Shown in pieces: positions 26,872-36,614 of a stretch of 64,000 nt of DNA (the first letter of the stretch is position 1; every line of letters begins with the position of its first letter). The position numbers and the translations under genes are program-made. The stretch is from positions 62,001 through 126,000 of the forward strand of contig CAMCWV010000001.1 in the NCBI GenBank assembly GCA_945882915.1, read 5' to 3'. The notes beneath the pieces are model-generated. The model made no database searches. It saw only the letters and a program-made list of their open reading frames with translations, and was not told where the DNA came from. Source of the DNA: Waddlia chondrophila WSU 86-1044. GTDB lineage: Bacteria; Chlamydiota; Chlamydiia; Chlamydiales; CAMCWV01.

Positions 26872-27939
26872 TTATTCGATGTCGATGATGTTGGGGTCAG
26901 GAGGGTAGATGTAGTCGGGAACTGCAGGCTCAGCTGGAGCTGGCGGTTTTGCGAAGAAGACTTGAACGGCCTCAACGAATTCCGGAATCCCCTTCTTTGT
27001 CATCGCTGACATCTCAAGTAATCTAGATGGATCATAAGAATAAACCTTTCGGAACTCTTCAATAAACGCTACAGACTCTTCGGTGTCAACTTTATTAAGA
27101 ACAACGAGAAAAGGCTTATTCAGCATCGTATCGCTATAAAGAGAAAGCTCCTTTTGCAAGACAGCAAAGTCGCTCATAGGATCACGTCCATCAATACCAG
27201 AGGCATCTAAAACATAAACAAGACATGTCGTCCGCTCGATGTGTCTTAAGAACTCAAATCCCAAGCCGCGGTTGCGATGTGCCCCTTCAATAATCCCAGG
27301 AATGTCCGCAATCAAAACGCGAACCCCATTAGCAAGCCAAATATGACCCAGGTTAGGCCTCAAGGTCGTAAACGGATAAGGAGCAATTTTGACTTGAACA
27401 TGAGAAACAGCATTAATCAACGTTGATTTCCCAGCATTAGGGAAGCCCACTAGTCCAATGTCTGCAATGAGCTTAAGCTCTAATTCAACACGGCGCGTGC
27501 CGCCTAAAGTCCCTTCTGTGCACCAGTTTGGCGCTTGACGGACAGAAGTCTTGAAACTTTCGTTGCCACGGCCACCACGGCCCCCATAACAAGCAATCCA
27601 CTTTTGTTTGCCTGCGGTAATATCACATAGGATCTCGCCGGTATCTGCATCTTTAACAAGAGTTCCGCAAGGGACCTTTAGGACGAGATCTTCCCCACAA
27701 AATCCTTGTTTGGAATTGCTTCCACCAGCAGCACCACTTTCCGCTTTTAAAATGCGTCTATTACGGAACCATTCCAAGGAAGGGACCTGATCATCAGCCT
27801 GGAAAATAACGCAGCCACCCTTGCCTCCATTTCCGCCAGAAGGGCCACCTTTAGGGATGAACTTCTCTCGGCGCCAAGCAACGGTACCGTTTCCACCTTT
27901 TCCTGCAAAAAGTTCTATTTCAACGCGATCGATAAACAT
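26872..27939 (-). CDS. obg: GTPase Obg
   Basis: 355 residues. The glycine-rich Obg fold is at the N-terminus (FAGKGGNGTVAWRREKF, then GGPSGGNGGKGG). The G domain from about 170 has GFPNAGKSTLINAVS (G1), DIPGIIEGAHRNRGLGFEFL (G3) and NKVD (G4). It is an essential GTPase acting in 50S ribosome assembly. The start at 27939 (MFIDRVEIEL) is chosen over the upstream ATG because family members begin there. It lies downstream of rplU-rpmA in the standard order, but a terminator-like hairpin separates it from rpmA. Confidence 0.96.
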   Translation of the reverse strand: MFIDRVEIELFAGKGGNGTVAWRREKFIPKGGPSGGNGGKGGCVIFQADDQVPSLEWFRNRRILKAESGAAGGSNSKQGFCGEDLVLKVPCGTLVKDADTGEILCDITAGKQKWIACYGGRGGRGNESFKTSVRQAPNWCTEGTLGGTRRVELELKLIADIGLVGFPNAGKSTLINAVSHVQVKIAPYPFTTLRPNLGHIWLANGVRVLIADIPGIIEGAHRNRGLGFEFLRHIERTTCLVYVLDASGIDGRDPMSDFAVLQKELSLYSDTMLNKPFLVVLNKVDTEESVAFIEEFRKVYSYDPSRLLEMSAMTKKGIPEFVEAVQVFFAKPPAPAEPAVPDYIYPPDPNIIDIE

Positions 27940-27952
27940 GATAATAACACCA

Positions 27953-28018
27953 ATAAAAAATCCCACACGGGGTGTAACATCTCATATTTATGAAATGGTA
28001 CTAAGCCGAGTGGGATTT
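27953..28018 (-). terminator. Terminator after rpmA
   Basis: On the minus strand AAATCCCACTCGG pairs with CCGTGTGGGATTT and is followed by a T-run. The loop is long (about 35 bases). It ends 14 bases before the obg start codon, so read-through or an internal promoter must supply obg. Confidence 0.65.
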
Positions 28019-28049
28019 CAATTTTTAGAAAGCTTAAAGCTAAAAAGCC

Positions 28050-28316
28050 CTAAGCAACTGCTTCTTGAAGAGGAACAACTGACACTTTCGTTCTTGAAGA
28101 CTTTGAGTCATATGTGACAACGCCATCAATTAACGCAAATAATGTATCGTCTTTTCCTCGGCCCACGTTTGCAGCAGGAAGCCACTTTGTTCCTCGCTGA
28201 CGGATAATGATGCTTCCTGTTGTGACAGTTTGTCCACCGGAGGCTTTTACCCCTAATCTTTGGGCATGAGAATCGCGACCGTTACGTGACGAGCCCTGAC
28301 CTTTCTTATGTGCCAT
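28050..28316 (-). CDS. rpmA: 50S ribosomal protein L27
   Basis: 88 residues. It begins [20 protein letters not shown] and continues [23 protein letters not shown], the highly conserved L27 N-terminal region. It lies near the peptidyl-transferase centre of the 50S subunit. There is no N-terminal cleavable leader of the Firmicutes type. It is co-transcribed with rplU 25 bases upstream and preceded by AGGAGATTAAT. Confidence 0.97.
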   Translation of the reverse strand: MAHKKGQGSSRNGRDSHAQRLGVKASGGQTVTTGSIIIRQRGTKWLPAANVGRGKDDTLFALIDGVVTYDSKSSRTKVSVVPLQEAVA

Positions 28317-28341
28317 ATATTAATCTCCTAAGATTAGTTCC

Positions 28342-28686
28342 TTACCCGGCGATTTCTGTAATCTGAACGCGAGAGTAATTTTGTCTGTGACCTTTTTTTC
28401 TTTCACAGCGCTTACGGCGCTTGTAGCGGTACGCAATGACTTTTGGTCCACGTATCCCTTCTTTCTCGTCTGGCATTTCAGGGTCAATCCCCTCAACGAC
28501 GTTAGCGCGTACGACAAGACCAGGAATAGAAGGATTGCCGATTTTTATTGAAGTGCCATTACTCATATAAAGAACTTCGTTAAACTCGACCTGACTGTTC
28601 TTTTCTGCGTGGAGAAGCTCCACATTGATAAAATCGCCGACTTCAACGCGGTATTGCTTCCCGCCGGTTTTAATAATTGCGTACAT
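28342..28686 (-). CDS. rplU: 50S ribosomal protein L21
   Basis: 114 residues starting MYAIIKTGGKQYRVEVGDFI, with YRYKRRKRCERKKGHRQ, the basic L21 RNA-binding loop, and a C-terminal TRVQI-like strand (YSRVQITEI). It binds 23S rRNA in the large subunit. Slightly longer than the usual 103 residues. First gene of the rplU-rpmA unit; CAGGGGGTAC precedes the start. Confidence 0.97.
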   Translation of the reverse strand: MYAIIKTGGKQYRVEVGDFINVELLHAEKNSQVEFNEVLYMSNGTSIKIGNPSIPGLVVRANVVEGIDPEMPDEKEGIRGPKVIAYRYKRRKRCERKKGHRQNYSRVQITEIAG

Positions 28687-28801
28687 TGTACCCCCTGGTA
28701 ATCACACAAGCGAATCTTTTAAGAGCCGCAAGTATAGCCTTAGCCCTGCATTGAGAGCAACAGAAAAACCAAAATGATTTCTCTCAAGCAATTTGTAAAT
28801 A

Positions 28802-28840
28802 ATAAAAAAAAGCCTTCACCCAAAAGGATGAAGGCTTTTT
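28802..28840 (-). terminator. Rho-independent terminator of the POT transporter gene
   Basis: On the minus strand AAGCCTTCATCC pairs with GGTGAAGGCTT and is followed by TTTTTTT. It lies 16 bases beyond the transporter stop. Confidence 0.9.
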
Positions 28841-28855
28841 ACTACTGAATAACCC

Positions 28856-30154
28856 TTAAGCTAGGGAGTCCGCAGTTTTTCTAACCTTCTCAAGCTTGCG
28901 CCCGAAGAAGAATGCAACAACAGCAAACAGCCCCATTGAAATAACGAGCCCCATAAAAATCTGCTGAGGACCGCTTTGTTCGATATAAGAACCAATCATC
29001 CCCGCAACCTTGCTACCAAGGCCGATAGCTGCCAAAGAAACAGCCATAAGGGTGGCAACTAAATGCTTAGGAGCTAACTTTGTTACGTTTGACCAAATAA
29101 CAGGGTAAACGCAAAGCTCACCAATTGTCTGAAGGATGTTAAAGCAAATCAACCAACCCATGCTCGCCTTTACAGTCGCATCGGCACCTTGACCTACTGA
29201 AGCACACACCATCATCACAAAAGCAAGAGATGTTAAACCAAAGCCAATTGCAAGCTTAGATCCTACAGAAGGATCCTTTTTGCCAAGTTTCATCCATAAA
29301 GCAGAGAGAACTGGGGCAAACATAATGATGAAAAAAGGATTGAGCGATTGGAACCATGCCGTAGGAACTTCCCATCCGCCAACTGTGCGGTTAGTGTATT
29401 CGTGAGCGTAAATGTTTATTAAACCACCCGCCTGTTCGTAAGCTGCAGTAAAGAGCACGATAAACAAGCTCAAACCAATTACCACCCAAACGCGGCTTTT
29501 CTCGCCAGCAGAAAGGGGCTGCTTTCTAGCAAGTTCGCTTGCTTCTGTTTTCTTAGCAAGTAGCCCTGCTTGTCCAAGGTGCTTTTTACCAAAGATAAAG
29601 ACAACAAGACCAAGTATCATCCCAAAACCCGCCGCAGCAAAGCCGTAGCTATAACCATAGTTTACAGCAAGAGAGCCACAAGTGACCCCCGCAAGAACGG
29701 CACCTGTGTTGATTCCCATGTAGAAAAGGCTAAAGCCACCATCGCGACGAGGATCATCTTTTTCGTAAAGATCACCGACAATTGTCGTTACGCAAGGCTT
29801 AAAGAACCCAACGCCAATAGCTAGCAGACCAAGTCCCACGTAGAAAGTGGTTAAATCATGAACTGTTAAAAGGAAGAAGCCAGCAGACATCATAATGCCG
29901 CCGAAAATAATCGCTCTACGAGGTCCGATCCATCGGTCAGCTAAGACTCCACCAATTAAGGGCATTAACCAAGCGGCGGCTAAATACGTACCATACATCG
30001 AGAGTGCATCCCCTTTACTCCAACCCAGACCGCCATCTTGCGACGTCGTGATCATGTAAAGGACAAGCAGGCCGCGCATCCCGTAAAAGCCAAACCGTTC
30101 CCACATTTCTGTGAGGAACAAAACGAACAACCCTTTTGGGTGACCAAATAACAT
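28856..30154 (-). CDS. POT-family proton-dependent oligopeptide transporter
   Basis: 432 residues with about 12-14 membrane helices. The PTR/POT hallmarks are present: EMWERFGFYGMRGLLVLYM (the ExxERFxYY motif, here ExxERFGFY) at residues 16-34, GGVLADRWIGPRRAI, and GFFKPCVTTIVGDLYEKDDP. It is a proton-coupled di- or tripeptide importer of the inner membrane, useful to an intracellular bacterium living on host peptides. The start at 30154 (MLFGHPKGLFVLF) is preferred because the upstream 38 codons lack family similarity. Confidence 0.92.
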   Translation of the reverse strand: MLFGHPKGLFVLFLTEMWERFGFYGMRGLLVLYMITTSQDGGLGWSKGDALSMYGTYLAAAWLMPLIGGVLADRWIGPRRAIIFGGIMMSAGFFLLTVHDLTTFYVGLGLLAIGVGFFKPCVTTIVGDLYEKDDPRRDGGFSLFYMGINTGAVLAGVTCGSLAVNYGYSYGFAAAGFGMILGLVVFIFGKKHLGQAGLLAKKTEASELARKQPLSAGEKSRVWVVIGLSLFIVLFTAAYEQAGGLINIYAHEYTNRTVGGWEVPTAWFQSLNPFFIIMFAPVLSALWMKLGKKDPSVGSKLAIGFGLTSLAFVMMVCASVGQGADATVKASMGWLICFNILQTIGELCVYPVIWSNVTKLAPKHLVATLMAVSLAAIGLGSKVAGMIGSYIEQSGPQQIFMGLVISMGLFAVVAFFFGRKLEKVRKTADSLA

Positions 30155-30417
30155 AGCACCTACCACCTTGTTAATGTGTATGGTGAAAGAACAAATGAGC
30201 GCATTCACAGTTAAATACGACCGAACGAAGTGGGTAAAATAATAGCAGATTTTAAGATTCCATGCCACGCTTTCTTTTTAAGAAAAGCATAAAAAGTTAA
30301 GGTGCAAGCTCTTTGGAAGAGGAAACACCAAAATAGAAGGGAATAAACGAGGCGTATTTTACAGTCGATTAAATCTCAAATGATAGGCTGAGACAACAGG
30401 AAGAAACGAAAAAAGCA

Positions 30418-30490
<73 letters not shown>

Positions 30491-30561
30491 ATACTAAAGT
30501 ACCGAAAAGATAGTGGAGAAGAGGGATTTTGCGCAAGGGAGAATAAACGCACGAGGGAATA

Positions 30562-30724
30562 TATACTCCTCGTAGTTGAAAACGGGAATTTGGACGGCGC
30601 ACAAAAGAAAAAAAGAGAAGAAGCTCGTAGCAATTAAAGGGTTGCCTTCTGGAGAGGGCAAACGCTAAGGTAGCGGGAGCTTTCGCTCTAGCCCAAATTC
30701 CCATTTTCAGCTAAGAGGAGTATA
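30562..30724. mobile_element. Family A element with replaced centre
   Basis: Both outer arms are intact (TATACTCCTCGTAGTTGAAA, and TTTCAGCTAAGAGGAGTATA at the far end). The palindromic centre is replaced by AAAGAAAAAAAGAGAAGAAG and AGCAATTAAAGGGTTGCC, a linker also found inverted at 60725-60775 next to a family D hairpin. It appears to be a composite derivative. Confidence 0.85.
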
Positions 30725-30786
30725 TTAGAGAAAGCTGCACCTTGCCACAAGCAGCTGGACCCAATGTCCATTGCTCTGGCAAAAGA

Positions 30787-32901
30787 CTACTTGGTAGCCT
30801 GCGTATCGGGGTGTGCGTTGGATTCATCAGAGCCCAGCGGCTGAAGAACAATCATATCCTTAACGATGCTTACAGCCTCGTTCATGGGCAAATCCTTAGG
30901 CCCTTCTTGCGCTGACTGAGCTTCATTATCTGAAGGGTCTTCTCCGCTATCGACAAGCTTAATAAAGCGCTGGTATTCATCATTACGGACAATCCTTGCT
31001 GCGCTCTTCTTTTTAAGAATAGGAAGAAGCGCCTTCCAGGTTTCCTGCCTCTTTTCAAGAGTGGGTTTGTAGAACTTTAGGAACCACACCCTTGCACTTG
31101 GCTCAATATCGATCAAAGTATCATTATAAGCAGGGGGAATGCGATCTCTAGCCAAAGGGAAATCCAGATACTTCTCTCCAATTTTCTGCCCATGATATGA
31201 AGTAGGAACAACAATATCGACTTTAACTCCATCGATCTGGGTAGACTTCCCAGATGCTGTATAGTATCTGCCAACAGTTACCTTAAAATAGGCCGTTGCA
31301 TTGTCATCTGTAACCGTTTGATGCTGAATAGAGCCCTTCCCATATGTATGCTCATCTCCGGCAACGATAGCCACGCCGTAGTCCTGCAAAGCCTGTGCAA
31401 CAATTTCTGCTGCAGAAGCAGAGGTTCTGCTAGTCAAAATAACAAGAGGACCATCGTAATAAGCATACCCATCAAGATCTCGGAGGAACTGTGACTCCCC
31501 GTCAGAGTACTTAGAAACCGCTACAACACCATTTGTGATAAACAGCCCAGCTACCTTAATTGCCTGGAGCAAAAACCCACCCACGTTCTGACGCAAGTCG
31601 AGCACAATACCCTTAAGCTCCACACCATTAGCCTTCGCTTGCTTGCGAAATGTATGGATCGCCTTACGAACATCCGTTTCACTGCTAATTCCGTTTTCAC
31701 CTTCATAAAAACCATAAAGAGTGATTTTTCCAATCATCCCATCTTTAAAAAACTCGGTAGTTGCCTCACAACGCTGTTCGTTCATCACGACTTCTTCCCG
31801 TGGCAAGGAGACCTTAAACGTTGTGCCCACTTCCCTGTCATTTTCTTGCTTAAATCTGCTAAGCAGCAATGTTACTGTCGGATCATCTTCACCCCGAAGA
31901 AGGTCCAGTATTTTTTCAAATTTTTGGTTGTTTGTGGATTTACCGTCGATCGCAAGGATAAGATCCCCTGGGGTCACCTTCCCGCTTTTATCTGCGGGAC
32001 CGCCTTGAATTAGCTTAGTGATCACGACTCCATCAAGATCATCCTGAAGAACAATCCCCACTCCGCGGAAGTCCTTTTCAAGCTGAACTTTCATATTGTA
32101 AGCCTCAAGAGGGCTAAAGTATTCAGTGTGCGCATCTAAACTACGCGCAAGTGACTTGAGAAGTCTGAGGTAAAATCCCTGATCATATGCCTCAAGAGCG
32201 GCCTTATCACTTTTTTGTGGAGGAAGATAGCCTGCCTCAACCGAAGCCGTTTTTTTCTCGTAGAAGGCCACTATTTTCTTTGCAAGCTTACTGTCGTTGT
32301 AACGACGAACTGTGCGATTTTTTTCGCTAGCTATGAACTGTAAGACCTGATGCCGCTGCTTCTTTTGCAACTCATCAAGAGTCAAAGCAAAGGCTTTATC
32401 TGGCTTGCCTTGCTCTTTTGGCATTGCTACAGCTTCTGCAAGCATAGCAGAAGCCTCTGACGCCCACTGCGCGCGGGAATCTCTGGAACGTTGGATTGAC
32501 TTCTGGATAAGAGCGTCTAAATTTCTGTAGGCGTCAAAATGGCCACCATTATACTGATCCAAAACATGGTCAGTAAAAGAAGGCTTTGCTTCAAGGAATG
32601 GGTACACTTCAGCTGCAAGGAAATAAACGTGGTAGGGGTCAAACTCATCGATATAGGCCTTAAACGAGCGTCCAAGAAGCTGGGTTGAGATCTGTTTTTG
32701 GTCGACATGATAGGCAAACAGCTGATTCATCGTATCTACAACTTCTTTGGGCCCTAAGTGCTCCTGCACGTGCGGCTTTGCACGTTCTTGTGCAACAGAC
32801 TCTGGCGCCGCTAGGATGGGTGCCTGAAAAAGACAAAAAACTAATAGTAGGGCGACCCATCTTGCTTTTTTCACGGCCAAACTCCTTTTCTTCATATTCA
32901 A
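30787..32901 (-). CDS. tsp: Tail-specific protease (Tsp/Prc), S41 family
   Basis: 704 residues. Signal peptide at residues 1-32 (WVALLLVFCLFQAPILA). N-terminal helical region, a PDZ domain at about 275-370 (RGVGIVLQDDL; GDLILAIDGKS), then the S41 core with the Ser in SRTSASAAEIVAQALQDYG (about residue 495) and Lys in YGKGSIQ about 25 positions later, the Ser-Lys dyad. The C-terminal DUF3340-type region is helical. It degrades or trims periplasmic proteins from their C-termini. The Chlamydia homologue is CT441, also located near the str operon, as I recall. Divergently transcribed from the FAD oxidase gene. Confidence 0.95.
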   Translation of the reverse strand: MNMKKRSLAVKKARWVALLLVFCLFQAPILAAPESVAQERAKPHVQEHLGPKEVVDTMNQLFAYHVDQKQISTQLLGRSFKAYIDEFDPYHVYFLAAEVYPFLEAKPSFTDHVLDQYNGGHFDAYRNLDALIQKSIQRSRDSRAQWASEASAMLAEAVAMPKEQGKPDKAFALTLDELQKKQRHQVLQFIASEKNRTVRRYNDSKLAKKIVAFYEKKTASVEAGYLPPQKSDKAALEAYDQGFYLRLLKSLARSLDAHTEYFSPLEAYNMKVQLEKDFRGVGIVLQDDLDGVVITKLIQGGPADKSGKVTPGDLILAIDGKSTNNQKFEKILDLLRGEDDPTVTLLLSRFKQENDREVGTTFKVSLPREEVVMNEQRCEATTEFFKDGMIGKITLYGFYEGENGISSETDVRKAIHTFRKQAKANGVELKGIVLDLRQNVGGFLLQAIKVAGLFITNGVVAVSKYSDGESQFLRDLDGYAYYDGPLVILTSRTSASAAEIVAQALQDYGVAIVAGDEHTYGKGSIQHQTVTDDNATAYFKVTVGRYYTASGKSTQIDGVKVDIVVPTSYHGQKIGEKYLDFPLARDRIPPAYNDTLIDIEPSARVWFLKFYKPTLEKRQETWKALLPILKKKSAARIVRNDEYQRFIKLVDSGEDPSDNEAQSAQEGPKDLPMNEAVSIVKDMIVLQPLGSDESNAHPDTQATK

Positions 32902-33112
32902 TCACGAAATGTCCTATTCGTTACTAACCGTTACCGGCGCTGAGCAACCAACTCTTTACCCCAGACTAAAAACTCACAAAAATCAGAAATAATTCAATGC
33001 AAATGCGCAAAGTGCCTAAAAAATCTTTCTATATATTGGGGTCCATTACACCATTATAGAAAATCTTAAATTTTTTTGCATCTTTGCATTAAAATAGCTG
33101 GGGAGCGTAGGA

Positions 33113-35986
33113 ATGGAAAATATGAACTCTCTTATTCAAGCATTGAAGCAAGGCGTCAGTGGCGAGGTCAAAATAGATGCTTTCACCAAGCGCATCTATA
33201 GTGTCGACGCTTCGATCTACGAGATCGAGCCGGTCGCTATCGTCATTCCCCGCACCAAACAGGACATCGTCCACGCCGTCCTTACTGCTAAAAAATGGGG
33301 CGTCCCCGTCATTGCCAGAGGAGCTGCAACGGGACTTGCTGGGGGTTGCATCGGAAAAGGAATCATCATCGACACCTCTAAGTATCTAAATAAGATCACC
33401 TCCATCGACCTCAATTCAAAAACCGCCACCTGCGAGCCCGGAGTCGTCCAAGATGAACTCAATCAAGCACTTGCGCCTCATGGATACAGATTAGGCCCCG
33501 ACACCTCAACCGGCAATCGGGCAACTATTGGTGGAATGGCCGCCAATAATTCCTCAGGAGCCCACTCTCTTTACTACGGAAGGATGGTGGACGCTGTTCT
33601 AAGCATAGAGATGGTCCTCAGCACCGGAGAGATCCTCTCTTTTGGACCCGTACCTTCTGAGCAGTGGGCCAAAAAGTGCCAATCCACCTCCACTGAAGGA
33701 CAGCTCTATAAAGCGCTGGGCGGGATTCTTGAGACCTACCGAGAAGAGATTTCGGCCCACTTTCCTAAACTAGAGCGAAGAGCCTCGGGCTACAACCTCG
33801 ATGAACTCATCAGACCAGGCCCAGTTAACCTAGCCAAAATCATCACAGGCTCAGAAGGGACCTTTGGAATCATCACCGAAGTCACCCTTTCCCTCTGCCC
33901 AAGGCCCAAATACACAGGACTCTGCCTACTCCACGGCAACGACTTAATCAATGCCCTGCGCCAGGTCCCCAGCTTTCTTGCTTTTAACCCCTTCTCGCTA
34001 GAGATTATCGACGCCCAAATCATCGCACTCGGCAGACTCTCCCCAGCAATGCGCGGAAAGCTAAGCTGGCTACAAGGCTCTCCGCAGGCCCTGTTAGTTG
34101 CTGAATTTAAAGGGGAAACAGAAGTGGAGGTGCAAAGCCTGCTCTCTGCATTTAAAGCGGCCGCAGACGCCGTTCCAAACTCCACTTTCCACATCTCCCA
34201 CTCCACAACAGATCCCAAAGAGATGCACTACGTCTGGGAGCTGCGAAAAGCAGGAGTTGGCCTCTTGATGTCAAGGCGCTCTTACAGCCGCGGGATCGCC
34301 TTCATTGAAGACACAGCGGTCCCTCCCGAAAACCTCGCTCAATACTTCGAGAAGCTCACCGCCTATCTCACCTCACATGGCAAGCAGGCAGGAATCTATG
34401 GACATGCAGGGGCGGGTTGCATGCACGTCCGCCCTTTTGTTGACCTACGAAAGCCTGAAGAAGTAGAGCTCATGGTAAAGATGATGGATGAAGTGGCAGG
34501 CCTCGTTGCAGAAAACCAAGGAGTGCTCAGCGGTGAACATGGGGATGGCCTTCTTCGAGCGTGGCTCATAAAAAAGATGTTTGGCGAAAAGCTTTATCAA
34601 GCGATGTGGGAGATCAAAAAGGCATTTGATCCTGATTTTTTAATGAACCCAGGAAAGATACTACCCGCAGCTGACGCCAATCCTCGAGAGCACCTCAGAA
34701 TTGATCCCCACACGAATCAAACAACCATCAAGACCTTTCTTGATTTCAGTAAAGAAGGGGGTTTTGAGCTTGCTGTAGATATGTGTAATGGAAATGGCCA
34801 GTGCCGAAAAAAAGAGGGTCTTATGTGCCCCACGTTTCCTGTAGATGGGGATGAATATCACACTACCCGCGCTAGAGCACAAAGCTTAAGAGCAATTGTA
34901 AATGGGAAGCTCCCAATCGAAGAGTTCACCAGCAAGGGACTTTATGATGTTTTGGATCTGTGTGTCGAATGTAAGGGCTGCAAGACAGAATGCCCCTCAC
35001 AGGTCGACATGGCGAAGATGAAAGCAGAATTCCTCTATCACTACCATCAAAAGCACGGAACGCCTCTTAGAAGTAGACTCTTCGCTCATGTAGGGACTCT
35101 CGGAAAGCTAGGCTCAACATTTGCCCCCTTTTCAAATTGGTTAGGAAACTCACTGGTTGGAAAGGCACTTCGGAGCCTAGTCGGGATCACTTCAAAAAGA
35201 GACCTTCCCACCTTCACTTCTGAGCGGTTCTCTGCGTGGCTAAAAAACACAAAAAACACCTTCACGAGCAAGAAAAAGGTGGTGCTTTTTAACGACACCT
35301 ACAACGAATACTACTCCCCGCATATTGGAAAGGCAGCCGTTAAGGTGCTTAACCACTTTGGCTATGAGGCCATTGTCCTTCCATGGACCTGCTGCGGAAG
35401 GCCGTTTATTTCAAAAGGGCTTCTTGAAGAGGCGCGCCAGCACGCAAAAAAAACGACAGAAACGTTGCTCCCCTTTGCAAAACAAGGGATCCCTATTGTC
35501 GGCCTAGAACCGAGCTGCATATTGACTTTACAAGACGACCTCACAGGCATCTTGCCTGGAAATGACGCTCAAACCGTATCGGCAGCATGTATCATCCTAG
35601 ATGAGTTTTTATACAAACTTATGCAAGAACACCCCTTTAAGCCCTCTAAAATAGCTCATCTCAAAGAAGTGCATGTACACACCCATTGCCACCAAAAGGC
35701 CCTTGTAGGGAGCAAATCAACGCTTGAAGTGTTGAAAGGAATTCCAGGGGTCACCTGCTCAGAGATCAACTCAGGATGTTGCGGCCTGGCAGGGTCGTTT
35801 GGATACGAAAAGGAACATTACGACTTTTCAATGAAAATTGGCGAGGATCGTCTACTTCCTGCCGTTCGCAAATGTGCTGACGGGGCCACCATCATTGCAA
35901 ACGGCATGTCCTGTAGATCTCAGATCTCTCACGGCACAGGAAAAACGGCCAAGCATTTGGCCGAACTACTTGCCGATCTGCTCTAA
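33113..35986 (+). CDS. FAD-binding and [4Fe-4S] oxidoreductase fusion (D-lactate/2-hydroxyacid dehydrogenase, YdiJ-like)
   Basis: 957 residues. The PCMH FAD-binding domain spans about 35-270 (GVPVIARGAATGLAGGCIGK; GGMAANNSSGAHSLYYG). The oxidase C-terminal domain runs to about 520 (SGEHGDGLLRAWLIKKMFG). A ferredoxin-like segment at about 550-640 contains CxxC/CP sets (LCVECKGCKTECP). Two CCG domains finish the chain (WTCCGRPF and SGCCGLAGSFGYEKE). Such fusions oxidise D-2-hydroxy acids such as D-lactate or glycolate and pass electrons through Fe-S clusters to quinone. GGGGAGCG precedes the ATG. It is a single gene, then a 145-base gap with a family A arm. Confidence 0.9.
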   Translation: MENMNSLIQALKQGVSGEVKIDAFTKRIYSVDASIYEIEPVAIVIPRTKQDIVHAVLTAKKWGVPVIARGAATGLAGGCIGKGIIIDTSKYLNKITSIDLNSKTATCEPGVVQDELNQALAPHGYRLGPDTSTGNRATIGGMAANNSSGAHSLYYGRMVDAVLSIEMVLSTGEILSFGPVPSEQWAKKCQSTSTEGQLYKALGGILETYREEISAHFPKLERRASGYNLDELIRPGPVNLAKIITGSEGTFGIITEVTLSLCPRPKYTGLCLLHGNDLINALRQVPSFLAFNPFSLEIIDAQIIALGRLSPAMRGKLSWLQGSPQALLVAEFKGETEVEVQSLLSAFKAAADAVPNSTFHISHSTTDPKEMHYVWELRKAGVGLLMSRRSYSRGIAFIEDTAVPPENLAQYFEKLTAYLTSHGKQAGIYGHAGAGCMHVRPFVDLRKPEEVELMVKMMDEVAGLVAENQGVLSGEHGDGLLRAWLIKKMFGEKLYQAMWEIKKAFDPDFLMNPGKILPAADANPREHLRIDPHTNQTTIKTFLDFSKEGGFELAVDMCNGNGQCRKKEGLMCPTFPVDGDEYHTTRARAQSLRAIVNGKLPIEEFTSKGLYDVLDLCVECKGCKTECPSQVDMAKMKAEFLYHYHQKHGTPLRSRLFAHVGTLGKLGSTFAPFSNWLGNSLVGKALRSLVGITSKRDLPTFTSERFSAWLKNTKNTFTSKKKVVLFNDTYNEYYSPHIGKAAVKVLNHFGYEAIVLPWTCCGRPFISKGLLEEARQHAKKTTETLLPFAKQGIPIVGLEPSCILTLQDDLTGILPGNDAQTVSAACIILDEFLYKLMQEHPFKPSKIAHLKEVHVHTHCHQKALVGSKSTLEVLKGIPGVTCSEINSGCCGLAGSFGYEKEHYDFSMKIGEDRLLPAVRKCADGATIIANGMSCRSQISHGTGKTAKHLAELLADLL

Positions 35987-36010
35987 AGATGCGACGCCCT
36001 CAAAGGAAGA

Positions 36011-36035
36011 TATACTCCGCTTAGCTGAAAATGGG
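36011..36035. repeat. Family A arm fragment
   Basis: TATACTCCGCTTAGCTGAAA followed by ATGGG: terminal arm only, 24 bases after the oxidoreductase stop. Confidence 0.75.
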
Positions 36036-36131
36036 GCTTTTGGATCTGCTGCTCTCTGCGTCCTATACTTGCTGCAATATCCCGCTTGGTTTAAGCTGCG
36101 ACGCATTACCACCTGAAGAGGAACCTTGCCG

Positions 36132-36614
36132 ATGTTAAAAAAATATCTCGCCTTGCTCTGCCTCCCCATCATCGCACTTTCTTGTATCGTTTTTGCCCAG
36201 GCCCCTGCTTCTCCTCCAAATCCTAAGGAGAAGATCTCTAGCGTAATGGAAAACATCACAACCCTTCCCGCTCCCTTCGGTTTTAAACTAGCTCCGCTTG
36301 GCGAGGAAGAAAACATTCAAAGAGATGACTTGATCTGGTTTCCAGACCACCTTCTGGTGGTAGAGGACGCCACAAAGAACCTCGTCTTAAAAGCCAAAGG
36401 CTTCCCCCAAATCAAAGGAGAAGCTCGCAAGGCCCACCACATTCAAGAGATCTTCAGCAACATCAAAACTCTTGATCAGCTTAAAACCGCCTATTTAACT
36501 CAACCGCAACCTCTTTTGACGTTCCTTGACCCCGAAACAAAGATCCTTGCTGAGGTAAGAGATTACACAATCCTCAACATGGACAGCGCTTTTACAGAAT
36601 ACTACAATGATTAA
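36132..36614 (+). CDS. Exported hypothetical protein upstream of scpA
   Basis: 160 residues from ATG 36132 (a TTG two codons earlier, at 36126, is a possible alternative); GAAGAGGAAC lies upstream. Signal peptide MLKKYLALLCLPIIALSCIV, then FAQAPAS; SCIV could also be read as a weak lipobox. The mature part is short and polar, with IWFPDHLLVVEDATKNLVLK and LTFLDPETKILAEVRDYTI. No family recognised. Its stop overlaps the scpA start by eight bases, so it is translationally coupled to the condensin genes, though a periplasmic protein has no obvious link to them. Confidence 0.8.
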   Translation: MLKKYLALLCLPIIALSCIVFAQAPASPPNPKEKISSVMENITTLPAPFGFKLAPLGEEENIQRDDLIWFPDHLLVVEDATKNLVLKAKGFPQIKGEARKAHHIQEIFSNIKTLDQLKTAYLTQPQPLLTFLDPETKILAEVRDYTILNMDSAFTEYYND

